From positions 1 through 36,066 of the forward strand of contig JAEXTA010000179.1 in NCBI GenBank assembly GCA_023453665.1: DNA of 36,066 bases. The letters run 5' to 3'. The translations under genes and the position numbers were made by a program. Below, one piece after another: positions 1-8,196 of this stretch (position 1 is its first letter; the number at the start of each line of letters is the position of its first letter). The notes beneath the pieces were generated by a model. That model was not told where the DNA came from. It ran no database searches and saw nothing but the letters and a program-made list of their open reading frames with translations. Origin of the DNA: Bacteroidota bacterium. Its GTDB lineage: Bacteria > Bacteroidota > Ignavibacteria > Ignavibacteriales > Ignavibacteriaceae.

Positions 1-509
1 ACGTCTCTGCTGAACAGACATGTCATAATTAATTGGTTGTACAATGGCGTGCTTATTAAATCACCCTGCAGCAATGAAGTTGATAAGAAAATTGCTTTAA
101 AAGCATAGTACAAAAGTTTGCTAATAATAATACTAAGGAAGGCTGTGAAAAATGAATTCTTAATTATTTTCTCAAGCCCCCAGAAAAGATAGACATTAAG
201 CATAAGTTCGCCGCCAATAAGCAGTGATTTTATAAGTGATGGGTGTGATGAAATCAAATATGAAAATACTGGCAGTGTAAAGGCAATGAACAACACATTC
301 TTTTTACCAGTATGGATCAATATCAGGATCATCATTAATCGCATTGGTTCAAGGAGATATAACGGAAAATTTAATAGGTGAGATATTGTTGGAGTTAAAT
401 AAATAAACGTAAGCGCCGAAATATCAAATAGCACTGTTTTAATTCTGCTTCCGCTTAATTGTAGACTAAATACGTTCTCCATGTTCAGATTCCGTTTAAG
501 GTTGTACAT
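1..509 (-). CDS. Integral membrane protein, unknown function (partial)
   Basis: An open frame on the minus strand runs off the window's left edge, so the C-terminus is missing. About 169 residues are visible and nearly all are hydrophobic, with four or five likely membrane segments (for example around VLFIAFTLPVFSYLI and FFTAFLSIIISKLLYYAF) joined by short loops. Two in-frame ATGs are possible: 509 (begins MYNLKRNL) and 482 (begins MENVFSLQ). Neither has a good ribosome-binding site, and I give the longer form. It is divergent from the TauE/SafE gene, sharing a ~150-bp leader. I do not recognise the family. Membrane location is directly visible; function is unknown. Confidence 0.6.
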   Translation of the reverse strand, partial: MYNLKRNLNMENVFSLQLSGSRIKTVLFDISALTFIYLTPTISHLLNFPLYLLEPMRLMMILILIHTGKKNVLFIAFTLPVFSYLISSHPSLIKSLLIGGELMLNVYLFWGLEKIIKNSFFTAFLSIIISKLLYYAFKAIFLSTSLLQGDLISTPLYNQLIMTCLFSRD

Positions 510-662
510 CAATTTATGTTTACAATATAATAATTTTTTTCGGCTGTCTCATAATTAGTTCAAGAATGTTATGTACTTCAGAAGGTGAAACAATATTTTT
601 GTTCACAATTTTTTTACTCAATTGTTGTACTTAAATTTGAACAAGATAAAAAAGGAAGCAGT

Positions 663-1412
663 TTGCCGGATTTAATTTCTATACTAATTTTGTTTTCTGT
701 AGGTGCCGTATCCGGATTTATAAATGTAATAGCAGGCGGCGGTTCATCATTAACATTACCAGTCCTGATTTTTCTTGGTCTTGATTCATCAATGGCTAAC
801 GGAACTAACAGGGTTGGAGTTTTATTCCAGAATATCTCTGCCGTATATGCATTTAAACAGGAGAACTTTCATCAGTTTTCAACGAGTTTGAAACTGGGAT
901 TATTGACTTTACCGGGAGCGGTTGCAGGTGCTATAATTGCAACTACAATTGGAGATGAATTATTTCAAAAAATTCTTGGGGCAATTATAATCGGCATAAT
1001 TATTACAATGGTTATCCCGAGGAAAAGAATCGACTACAACGATCATAATAACACAACCATAAGTATTACTGCTTACCTGTCAATGTTTTTCATCGGATTT
1101 TACGGCGGGTTCATACAGGTCGGTATCGGTTTTCTTTTGATGGCTGCACTTCACTCACTTTTAAAACTCAGATTGATTTACGTTAATATGCATAAAGTAT
1201 TCATTGTATTGATAAATACAATTCCTGCTTTACTTGTATTTGTATTAACAAACAATGTCAACTGGGGTCTGGGTTTAAGCCTTGCAGCTGGTAATGCTTT
1301 TGGAGGTTGGTGGTCTGCAAAAATATCTGTAAAAAAGGGTGAGGGATTCATAAAAATTGTTTTGATGATAGCAATGTTTATAATGGCTCTTAAACTTTTC
1401 GAAGTGTTCTGA
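663..1412 (+). CDS. TauE/SafE (TSUP) family anion permease
   Basis: Predicted inner-membrane permease of the sulfite exporter TauE/SafE family, which moves sulfite, sulfoacetate or related small anions. It has about eight hydrophobic segments. The N-terminal GAVSGFINVIAGGGSSLTLP and the second-half repeat GFYGGFIQVGIGFLLMAAL are the paired glycine-rich motifs typical of the family. I chose the TTG at 663 because AAGGAAG lies just upstream and the product (249 residues) then has the usual TSUP length. A longer frame from the GTG at 585 would add 26 poorly hydrophobic residues. It converges on uvrA with only five bases between the stops. Substrate cannot be told from sequence; a sulfur compound would fit the rhodanese genes 6 kb away, but that link is speculative. 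Confidence 0.85.
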   Translation: MPDLISILILFSVGAVSGFINVIAGGGSSLTLPVLIFLGLDSSMANGTNRVGVLFQNISAVYAFKQENFHQFSTSLKLGLLTLPGAVAGAIIATTIGDELFQKILGAIIIGIIITMVIPRKRIDYNDHNNTTISITAYLSMFFIGFYGGFIQVGIGFLLMAALHSLLKLRLIYVNMHKVFIVLINTIPALLVFVLTNNVNWGLGLSLAAGNAFGGWWSAKISVKKGEGFIKIVLMIAMFIMALKLFEVF

Positions 1413-1417
1413 TAAAA

Positions 1418-4249
1418 TTAATCAGGAGACTCTAATTCTTCCTTCAAAAACTTTCCGGTTAAACTTTTTTTATTTTTTACTATCAGCTCAGGTGTACCCT
1501 CAGCAATAATTTTTCCACCGTTATCACCTCCGCCGGGACCAAGATCAATAACCCAGTCGGCTGTTTTTATAACATCAAGATTATGTTCAATGACAACTAC
1601 AGTATTTCCTTTATCAACAAGTTTATTTAAAACTTTTAATAAAATATTCACATCTTCAAAATGTAAACCGGTTGTGGGTTCATCCAGAATATAAAGAGTT
1701 TTTCCTGTACTGACTTTACTTAGTTCGGTCGCCAGTTTTACTCTTTGCGCTTCACCGCCGGATAGAGTTGTTGCCTGTTGACCAAGTTTTATGTAACCAA
1801 GACCTACATCATTAATAGCTTTTATTTTTCTTTTTATTCTAGGAAGATCATCAAAAAACTCAAGTGCTTCCGAGACCCGCATTTCAAGCACATCAGAAAT
1901 TGATTTCGTTTTGAATAAAACTTCAAGTGTTTCCTGGTTGTATCTTTTTCCATGACATACATCACAAAGCACATATACGTCGGGAAGAAAATTCATTTCA
2001 ATTTTTTTTAATCCGTCACCGCCGCATTCTTCACACCTTCCGCCTGAAACATTAAAACTAAATCTGCCTGTTGCGTAACCTCTCATTTTTGATTCCGGCA
2101 TTTGTGCATAGAGATCCCTGATGTAGGTAAACAAACCTGTATAAGTTGCCGGATTTGATCTTGGAGTTCTTCCTATAGGAGACTGATCTATCTCAATAAC
2201 TTTATCAATGTTTTCTAATCCTTTTATCTCTGTATATGGTAATGGTACTGATTTAGATTTGTAAAATTTATTCATCAATATTTTTACAAGGGTTTCATTA
2301 ATCAGTGAGGATTTGCCTGAGCCGCTGACGCCTGTCACTAATGTTAGAGTTCCAAGCGGTATCTTTAAGTTAACATTGCGAAGATTATTTCCTGACGCAC
2401 CAATTAATTCAATTGATTGACCATTCCCTTCTCTTCTTTTTTCAGGAATATTGATTTTACCTTTATGTTTAAGGTACGTCAGTGTTATTGAATCAAACCC
2501 GTTTTCAGAATTAAGCAGCCTTTTAGTCTCGCCTTCAAGACAGACTTTGCCTCCGTTCTCACCAGCTCCGGGACCAAGATCAACAATATAATCAGAACTT
2601 TCAATTGTCTCCCTGTCATGCTCAACAACAATTACTGTGTTGCCGAGATCTCTTAAATTTTTTAATGAGTTCAATAATTTAACATTATCACTCTGGTGTA
2701 AACCTATACTCGGTTCATCAAGTACATAAAGAACGCCTGCAAGCTGAGTACCTATTTGTGTTGCGAGACGAATTCTCTGAGACTCACCTCCCGATAAAGT
2801 ACGGGCTGATCTGTTCAATGTTAGATAGTCGAGCCCGACATTGAGTAAAAAATTAAGTCGTTCAGTGATTTCTTTTAAGATTGGTTTTGCAATTATTGAA
2901 TCACGTTTTGATAATTTCGCTGAATCAAAAAACTGAAATGCTTTTGTAATTGATAAAGAAGTAACCTCAGTAATATTAAGATCATTGAACTTAACAGCTA
3001 AAGATTCTTTTTTTAATCTTCCTCCGTTACAGCTTTTGCAAGGTATTGTATTCATATACGCTTCAACCCATTCACGCACATGATTGGATGAAGTTGTATT
3101 GTAATAATTCTTCAGGTAATTGAACAAACCGGAAAACCTGTGCATATAAGTAACAGGCTTCCTGTTACCATATGTATATGAAAATGCAATTTTATCTTTT
3201 GTACCGTTAATCAGAACATCTCTTTGTTCCTCATTAAAATCTTTCAGTTTAGTATCAAATGTAAATCCATATTTTTCAGCGACAGCTCTAAGTTGATTAA
3301 AGAACCAGATTGATCTTGGTTTGCCAAGTGCAGCTAATCCTTCTTCATTGATTGATTTGTTCCAATCAGGAATAATTAATCGAATATCAAGTTCTTTATT
3401 TTCGCCAAGTCCTTCACAATCAGGGCATGAGCCGTAAGGTGAATTAAATGAAAATGAGTTTGGTGCTAATTCGTTATAACTTATTCCGCAGTCAAGACAG
3501 GCAAGATGTCTGCTGTAAATATGATCTGTTTTACTATCATTGATTATTAACATTCCGTTTGCATAGTTTAATGCAACTTCAACTGATTCAGTCAATCTTG
3601 AGCGGTTTTTTTCTGATACTGTTATCCGGTCAACTGATATTTCTATGTTATGAACCTTGTACCTGTCTACCTGGAAATTTTTTGTTATTTCATGAAATTC
3701 ATCATCAACACGAACTCTTAAAAATCCATCAGACAGAATCTCATCAAACAGTTCTCGGTAATGTCCTTTTCTTCCGCGAACAACCGGTGCAAGTATATTA
3801 ATTTTTTGCCCATCTGATGTTGTCAGAATAGTATCAATAATCTGAGCAGTGGTCTGACGTGTTACAGGCTTTCCGCAGTTATAACAATACGGTATACCAA
3901 GTCGTGCAAACAACAATCTGAGGTAGTCATAAATTTCTGTTACCGTACCGACTGTTGAACGGGGATTGCCTGCTGTAAATTTCTGTTCAATTGAAATTGC
4001 GGGACTAAGTCCTTCAATCAGATCAACATCCGGTTTTTCTAGCATATCAAGAAATTGCCGGGCATAAGCTGATAGTGATTCAATGTATCTTCGCTGCCCT
4101 TCTGCATAAATTGTGTCGAAGGCAAGCGATGATTTACCGGAACCTGATAAACCGGTTATAACGGTCAGAGAGTCGCGCGGAATTTCTACATTAATATTTT
4201 TAAGATTGTGCTCGCGAGCACCTTTAATGATAATGGTTTCTTTTTCCAA
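1418..4249 (-). CDS. uvrA: UvrA, excinuclease ABC subunit A
   Basis: DNA-damage recognition ATPase of nucleotide excision repair; it acts as a dimer with UvrB in the cytoplasm. The protein has 943 residues, normal for UvrA, with two ABC modules. Visible motifs are the first Walker A GLSGSGKS (residues 33-40), the first zinc module CYNCGKPV region, the first signature TLSGGESQR, Walker B VLYVLDEPSIGLH, the second Walker A GVSGSGKSS, the C-terminal zinc finger CEECGGDG...CDVCHG, the second signature TLSGGEAQR and Walker B LYILDEPTTGLH. No frameshift or missing motif is seen. Its start lies divergent to the YigZ-family gene across a short intergenic region holding a perfect 9-bp dyad, a possible damage-response or other operator. 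Confidence 0.98.
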   Translation of the reverse strand: MEKETIIIKGAREHNLKNINVEIPRDSLTVITGLSGSGKSSLAFDTIYAEGQRRYIESLSAYARQFLDMLEKPDVDLIEGLSPAISIEQKFTAGNPRSTVGTVTEIYDYLRLLFARLGIPYCYNCGKPVTRQTTAQIIDTILTTSDGQKINILAPVVRGRKGHYRELFDEILSDGFLRVRVDDEFHEITKNFQVDRYKVHNIEISVDRITVSEKNRSRLTESVEVALNYANGMLIINDSKTDHIYSRHLACLDCGISYNELAPNSFSFNSPYGSCPDCEGLGENKELDIRLIIPDWNKSINEEGLAALGKPRSIWFFNQLRAVAEKYGFTFDTKLKDFNEEQRDVLINGTKDKIAFSYTYGNRKPVTYMHRFSGLFNYLKNYYNTTSSNHVREWVEAYMNTIPCKSCNGGRLKKESLAVKFNDLNITEVTSLSITKAFQFFDSAKLSKRDSIIAKPILKEITERLNFLLNVGLDYLTLNRSARTLSGGESQRIRLATQIGTQLAGVLYVLDEPSIGLHQSDNVKLLNSLKNLRDLGNTVIVVEHDRETIESSDYIVDLGPGAGENGGKVCLEGETKRLLNSENGFDSITLTYLKHKGKINIPEKRREGNGQSIELIGASGNNLRNVNLKIPLGTLTLVTGVSGSGKSSLINETLVKILMNKFYKSKSVPLPYTEIKGLENIDKVIEIDQSPIGRTPRSNPATYTGLFTYIRDLYAQMPESKMRGYATGRFSFNVSGGRCEECGGDGLKKIEMNFLPDVYVLCDVCHGKRYNQETLEVLFKTKSISDVLEMRVSEALEFFDDLPRIKRKIKAINDVGLGYIKLGQQATTLSGGEAQRVKLATELSKVSTGKTLYILDEPTTGLHFEDVNILLKVLNKLVDKGNTVVVIEHNLDVIKTADWVIDLGPGGGDNGGKIIAEGTPELIVKNKKSLTGKFLKEELESPD

Positions 4250-4293
4250 AGCTCACATCAAAATTGAAAAATTAAATAGTTATATTAGTTATA

Positions 4294-4329
4294 GAGTGTA
4301 TGATAATCAATTAAATTTAACATACACTC
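4294..4329. promoter_or_regulatory. Perfect 9-bp dyad in uvrA/yigZ divergent region
   Basis: GAGTGTATG (4294-4302) and CATACACTC (4321-4329) are perfectly complementary arms separated by an AT-rich 18-bp spacer. The dyad sits midway between the divergent starts of uvrA (4249) and the YigZ-family gene (4358). It could be an operator or overlap both promoters. It has no U-tract and does not look like a terminator. The spacing is longer than common LexA boxes, so the regulator is unknown. Confidence 0.4.
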
Positions 4330-4357
4330 ATTCACTATTTTGTTCAGTTTAATATTG

Positions 4358-4990
4358 ATGAAACCTATTTACGAATATCGTTCAGTCTCCATCCACACTA
4401 AAAGTGAATTAAAAGAAAAAAAATCAGTTTTTATCGGATTGATTTTCCCTGTAAAAGACGAAACTGAAATTGAAAATCTTCTTCAACAAATCCGCAGAGA
4501 ATATCCTGATGCCAATCACCATTGTTACGCTTATAAACTATTAAACGGAAAAATTAAATTTGCTGATGACGGTGAACCCCACAGAACTGCGGGACTTCGT
4601 ATTTTCAACGCCATAGAATACAATGATCTTAACAATGTACTTTTGGTTGTAGTCAGATATTTCGGTGGGACGAAACTTGGAGTTGGACCTTTAGGTAAAG
4701 CATATTATGATGCGGCATCATCCGCAATTACCAAAGAGTCGATAAAAGTTTTTAAACTTTATAGAAGAATAAAACTTGTATTCGATTTTTCACTGGAGAC
4801 ACTGATTAAAAAATTTTATAAGTCTAACAAAATTATTTTGATACAATCATTTTACATTACTGATGTTGAATATGAATGTTTGATACCTGTAAATGATGAA
4901 GAACAAATAATTGATCGATTGAAAGAATTGACAAATGGAAAGATAAAAATGAACCTGTATGAAGAATTGTTATACCACGCAGATAATTAA
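4358..4990 (+). CDS. YigZ/IMPACT family protein (UPF0029)
   Basis: Conserved YigZ-type protein of 210 residues, the usual size. Its N-terminal UPF0029/IMPACT domain shows the family blocks HHCYAYKL, DDGEPHRTAGLRI and VVVRYFGGTKLGVGPLGKAY. A smaller C-terminal ferredoxin-like domain follows (about residues 135-205). Eukaryotic IMPACT binds Gcn1 and dampens Gcn2 signalling; bacterial members are linked to the ribosome and translation stress but have no settled activity. I chose the ATG at 4358 because the protein then begins MKPIYEYRSV, matching the family N-terminus; an in-frame TTG 18 bases upstream is less likely. It is divergent from uvrA and followed by the MarR gene 78 bases on, possibly co-transcribed. 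Confidence 0.92.
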   Translation: MKPIYEYRSVSIHTKSELKEKKSVFIGLIFPVKDETEIENLLQQIRREYPDANHHCYAYKLLNGKIKFADDGEPHRTAGLRIFNAIEYNDLNNVLLVVVRYFGGTKLGVGPLGKAYYDAASSAITKESIKVFKLYRRIKLVFDFSLETLIKKFYKSNKIILIQSFYITDVEYECLIPVNDEEQIIDRLKELTNGKIKMNLYEELLYHADN

Positions 4991-5068
4991 TTGAAAAAAT
5001 TCTATACTTGCTTTTAACTTCTAATCTGTTGTAATTTGCCATTAACAATTATTATTAGTGGGGATAGA

Positions 5069-5524
5069 ATGGCTGATACACAAATAAACAGCAATGCTTT
5101 TAAATTAGCTGATCTTACTTTCAAACTTCTGGCTAATTGCCAGGAAAAAGAAGTCCGTTTATCAGAGCAATATGGACTAACTCAGGCAGAATTTCGTTGT
5201 TTAAGACTTTTTGGAACTGAAGAAACATTAAACAACAAACAAATTGCAGAGAGAATGAAATTAAGTCCGAGTCGTCTTACAAGAATAATTGACGGACTTG
5301 TGATCAAGGGTTATGTACTCCGCGAAATCGAACCAACAGACCGACGTAATATGCGTGTCTCTCTTTCAAAACAAGGTGTTTTAATTGTTCAGCAATTAAA
5401 CTCTGCTTATATCAATATCCATAAAGAAATTCTTGAGGATATTGAAGAACCTCAACACAAACCACTTATTACTGCAATGACTCATCTGCTTTCAGCACTT
5501 GAAAAGTGGATTGAAAAAACATGA
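5069..5524 (+). CDS. MarR-family winged-helix regulator
   Basis: Predicted dimeric transcription factor of the MarR family, 151 residues. The winged helix is clear: LTQAEFRCLRLF, then NNKQIAERMKLSPSRLTRIIDGLVIKGYVLRE (recognition helix LSPSRLTRIID), then the wing with EPTDRRNMRVSLSKQG, the conserved DxR region. The flanking helices should form the dimer interface. The ATG at 5069 follows GGGGATAGA, a reasonable ribosome-binding site, and gives a normal length. The next 200 bases hold two long inverted repeats and then a cytochrome/rhodanese lipoprotein pair on the same strand. MarR proteins often control adjacent genes, so this one may sense an oxidant or sulfur species and control that pair; this is inferred from position only. 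Confidence 0.9.
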   Translation: MADTQINSNAFKLADLTFKLLANCQEKEVRLSEQYGLTQAEFRCLRLFGTEETLNNKQIAERMKLSPSRLTRIIDGLVIKGYVLREIEPTDRRNMRVSLSKQGVLIVQQLNSAYINIHKEILEDIEEPQHKPLITAMTHLLSALEKWIEKT

Positions 5525-5531
5525 AAGCAAT

Positions 5532-5582
5532 AATTTGATATTGGCAACTATTGTGATTAAGATTAGTTGCAGTTATCAAATT
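5532..5582. promoter_or_regulatory. Long imperfect inverted repeat, candidate MarR operator
   Basis: Arms 5532-5550 and 5564-5582 match at 16 of 19 positions, with cores TTTGATA and GCAACTA in each arm and a 13-base loop. It begins 8 bases after the marR stop codon and is AT-rich, without a U-tract. It could be an operator for the upstream MarR protein or an RNA hairpin ending or stabilising the marR transcript. The inverted repeat is directly visible; the role is inferred. Confidence 0.45.
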
Positions 5583-5593
5583 TAAGAACCTAT

Positions 5594-5647
5594 TTCCAAG
5601 ACTTGAGAATAAAAATAATTACTTGTTGATATTTTCAAGTTTTGGAA
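5594..5647. promoter_or_regulatory. Second inverted repeat upstream of the cytochrome gene
   Basis: Arms 5594-5611 and 5630-5647 pair over 18 bases; the two non-Watson-Crick positions are G-T, so every position could pair in RNA. The loop is 18 bases. The core CCAAGACTTGA is unlike the first dyad's arms, so it is not a simple copy. It lies about 95 bases upstream of the cytochrome start, where a promoter, operator or structured 5' leader is expected. Confidence 0.45.
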
Positions 5648-5740
5648 TATTTACAAATCGGCATAAGAATTGGCTTCAGCATTCAAAGCAGGAAATAAAA
5701 ATTTCCGACAGACATAAATAATTATTGAATGGTGTTGCTG

Positions 5741-7099
5741 ATGAATTCAACAAAATATTTTTTACTACTCCTTCCATTTGCCGTCATTTTATTCCTGGTA
5801 GCCGGATGTAAAAAAGATGACCCCGTGGAACCCATAACCCCGCCTGTAAACGAACCAAATGTAAGCTCCTGTGAAGGATGTCATATTAACTACGAAGTTT
5901 TAAAAACTGTTCACTCCCCCGATACTGTTGTTGCCGGTGGAGGTTGCGGCGGTGAAACACCACATATTGAACCGTACGACAGAGTATTTATGGGTGGTAC
6001 CGGATATGAGAGTTTTAAAAATGGTGCACATGGAAATTTGGGTTGTACTACATGTCACAACGGAGTGGATTCAACCTCAAATAAAATTCTTGCACACTCA
6101 GGTAATTTCATTAAACATCCCTCTACAAAAGCTGCTGAAAAATGCGGAAGTTGTCATGCTGATATTGTTAACCGGGCTGCAAATAGTCTGCATGAACAGG
6201 GCTGGGGACAAAAAAATATGGTGGTAAGCAGATCAGGTTTGAGTTCATTCAGTGAGCTTTCCGAAGAAATGAAAAAAGGCTATAATGAAAACTGCGGAAA
6301 ATGTCATGCAACCTGCGGTGATTGCCACATAAACAGACCTGCGGCCGGCGGAGGAGGTTTATATAATGGACACAACTTCCTTAAACGACCTAACATGGTT
6401 GATCACTGCACCACCTGTCACACTTCAAGAGGCGGACATGCTTTCTTTGGTTTGGGCACAGGAACTGTTCCGGATGTACACAGAACAAAAGCAGGTTTAA
6501 GTTGTACGAGTTGCCATAGTAAAAACGAATTGCATGGTAACAGCACCATGACAGATCAAAGATATAAATACACCGAACTTCCAAAGTGTACCACCTGTCA
6601 TCCGTTTGTGGCAAATTCCAATACATATCATTCAACTCATATAAATACTTTTAGTTGTAATACATGTCATTCGCAGACTTATAACAATTGCGGAAGCTGT
6701 CATATAGGTGGTGAAGGCGCAAGAATTCATGCCTACCAGGGATTTAAAATCGGAATGAACCCGATACCGCAAACACGTAATTATGAATTTGCATTGCTCA
6801 GAAGATCTCTTTCTGCACCAGATAGCTGGCAAAATTATGGAACACCTTTGCTGACAAATTTTGATTCGCATCCGACATATAAATACACAACACCGCACAA
6901 CATTATTAAGTGGACTGACCAAACTAAAGTTGATGCAGGTAAACCCTGTTATGATGCTTGTCATATTATCAATGAAAATGGAACCTTCAGGAACAAAGAA
7001 CTTTATTTATTTGAATCTGATTTGCTGCCATGGGAAGTAAATGCAACCAGAAGCATTACGGTTGACGGAAAACTTCCAGCAAGCTGGGGACTTAACTAG
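5741..7099 (+). CDS. Multiheme c-type cytochrome lipoprotein (10-11 hemes)
   Basis: Predicted exported electron carrier anchored by lipid. The start MNSTKYFLLLLPFAVILFLV is followed by the lipobox LVAGC with Cys23 as lipidation site. Ten CXXCH heme motifs follow: CEGCH, CTTCH, CGSCH, CGKCH, CGDCH, CTTCH, CTSCH, CTTCH, CNTCH and CGSCH. A late CYDACH is a possible CX3CH eleventh site. Many extra histidines can act as distal ligands. CGKCH and CGDCH are separated by only two residues, so those hemes should be packed close together. The last ~120 residues have no CXXCH. An ATG at 5729 in the same frame would add four residues. It is followed 33 bases later by the tandem rhodanese lipoprotein, almost certainly co-transcribed. 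I cannot assign it to a named cytochrome family; terminal reductase or electron conduit are both possible. Confidence 0.93.
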   Translation: MNSTKYFLLLLPFAVILFLVAGCKKDDPVEPITPPVNEPNVSSCEGCHINYEVLKTVHSPDTVVAGGGCGGETPHIEPYDRVFMGGTGYESFKNGAHGNLGCTTCHNGVDSTSNKILAHSGNFIKHPSTKAAEKCGSCHADIVNRAANSLHEQGWGQKNMVVSRSGLSSFSELSEEMKKGYNENCGKCHATCGDCHINRPAAGGGGLYNGHNFLKRPNMVDHCTTCHTSRGGHAFFGLGTGTVPDVHRTKAGLSCTSCHSKNELHGNSTMTDQRYKYTELPKCTTCHPFVANSNTYHSTHINTFSCNTCHSQTYNNCGSCHIGGEGARIHAYQGFKIGMNPIPQTRNYEFALLRRSLSAPDSWQNYGTPLLTNFDSHPTYKYTTPHNIIKWTDQTKVDAGKPCYDACHIINENGTFRNKELYLFESDLLPWEVNATRSITVDGKLPASWGLN

Positions 7100-7132
7100 A
7101 AAATAATCCATACACATAAAGGAGAACGAAAA

Positions 7133-8125
7133 ATGATTAAACTAAGATTTCTGTATTTGTTACTTATACCGGTTATAATGTTTGTTGCTGGCTGCAGCAA
7201 AGATGAAGATCCACCGGTAACTCCACCAGTTACCCCAACTGCCGAATCACAATTATTAATTGAACATCTTGAAGGCACTGGCGGTGATTTCATTAACTCA
7301 AACAACTGCCCGGCAATGATGACAGCTGAAGCACTTTACACTGATATGCAGGCTGGAACTGATATCGCAATAATCGACGTTAGAAGTGCGACCGACTACG
7401 CTGCCGGTCATATTACAAATTCAGTAAATGTGACTATTGCAAATATTTTAAACTACTATCGCACCAATAACCTACAAAATAAAGTAAAAGTTGTTGTTAC
7501 CTGTTACACCGGTCAATCTGCAGCATTTGCTGTTGCAGTGCTTAGACTTGCCGGATATACAAACGTTTTCGATTTGAAATGGGGAATGTGCAGTTGGGCT
7601 TATCCTGACAGATGGAACAATGCAAAGACTGAAGGTTCAACTAATCCTATTACAAAACAGATGACAGCAAATTCTAAGAATGCTGCCGGTAATCTTCCTA
7701 CACTAAGCACTGGTAAAACAACTGGTGCTGAGATTCTTGCAACAAGATTAGACACAGTGTTGGCACAGGGATATGGTGTGGCAAGTATTAGCCGTACTAC
7801 ACTCTATTCAAATCTTTCAAATTATTATATAATTAATTACTGGCCTGTTGCGGAATACGATCAGGGTCATATTGAAGGAGCAATTCAATACACTCCAAAA
7901 TCTGATCTTAAACTTGCTGCTTTCTTAAAGACTTTACCTACGAACAAAACAATTGTTGTTTATTGTTACACAGGTCAAACCTCATCTCATATTGTAGTAT
8001 TTTTAAGAGCTTTAGGTTATGACGCTAAATCACTTTCATTCGGTGCAAATAATTTGTTCTATGATACAATGCCCGGATCAAAATGGAATGATTCAGAATG
8101 TAAAAACTATCCCGTTGTTCAATAA
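7133..8125 (+). CDS. Tandem rhodanese-domain lipoprotein
   Basis: Exported sulfurtransferase-like protein of 330 residues. A lipoprotein signal ends in VAGC (Cys21) followed by SKDED and a proline-rich linker. Domain 1 (about 60-160) has IIDVRSATDYAAGHI and an active-site loop CYTGQS with Cys124. Domain 2 (about 190-325) has EYDQGHIEGA and a second loop CYTGQT with Cys278. Both catalytic cysteines are present, so this differs from classic thiosulfate sulfurtransferases whose first domain is inactive. Domain 2 lacks the usual DVR strand, reading IINYWPVAEY instead. A strong AAGGAGAA site precedes the ATG. It follows the multiheme cytochrome directly and ends at a strong terminator. Rhodaneses carry sulfane sulfur, so delivery of polysulfide or thiosulfate sulfur to a cytochrome-linked reaction is plausible but unproven. 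Confidence 0.92.
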   Translation: MIKLRFLYLLLIPVIMFVAGCSKDEDPPVTPPVTPTAESQLLIEHLEGTGGDFINSNNCPAMMTAEALYTDMQAGTDIAIIDVRSATDYAAGHITNSVNVTIANILNYYRTNNLQNKVKVVVTCYTGQSAAFAVAVLRLAGYTNVFDLKWGMCSWAYPDRWNNAKTEGSTNPITKQMTANSKNAAGNLPTLSTGKTTGAEILATRLDTVLAQGYGVASISRTTLYSNLSNYYIINYWPVAEYDQGHIEGAIQYTPKSDLKLAAFLKTLPTNKTIVVYCYTGQTSSHIVVFLRALGYDAKSLSFGANNLFYDTMPGSKWNDSECKNYPVVQ

Positions 8126-8146
8126 TTACCCACTGTAATCAGAACA

Positions 8147-8177
8147 AAAAAGTCCCGGTATATTGCCGGGACTTTTT
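8147..8177. terminator. Rho-independent terminator, probably bidirectional
   Basis: A 12-bp perfect stem (8147-8158 with 8166-8177) with GTCCCGG/CCGGGAC core and 7-base loop TATATTG, flanked by A5 on the left and T5 on the right. It lies 21 bases after the rhodanese stop and 19 bases before the end of the convergent gene at 8197, so it can end transcripts from both sides. Confidence 0.92.
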
Positions 8178-8196
8178 ATTTTTAAATCCGGTTATA

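Noticed and set aside
585..662. GTG start at 585 for the TauE/SafE gene
   Set aside because: The TTG at 663 has a better-spaced AAGGAAG site and gives the family's normal length and N-terminus.
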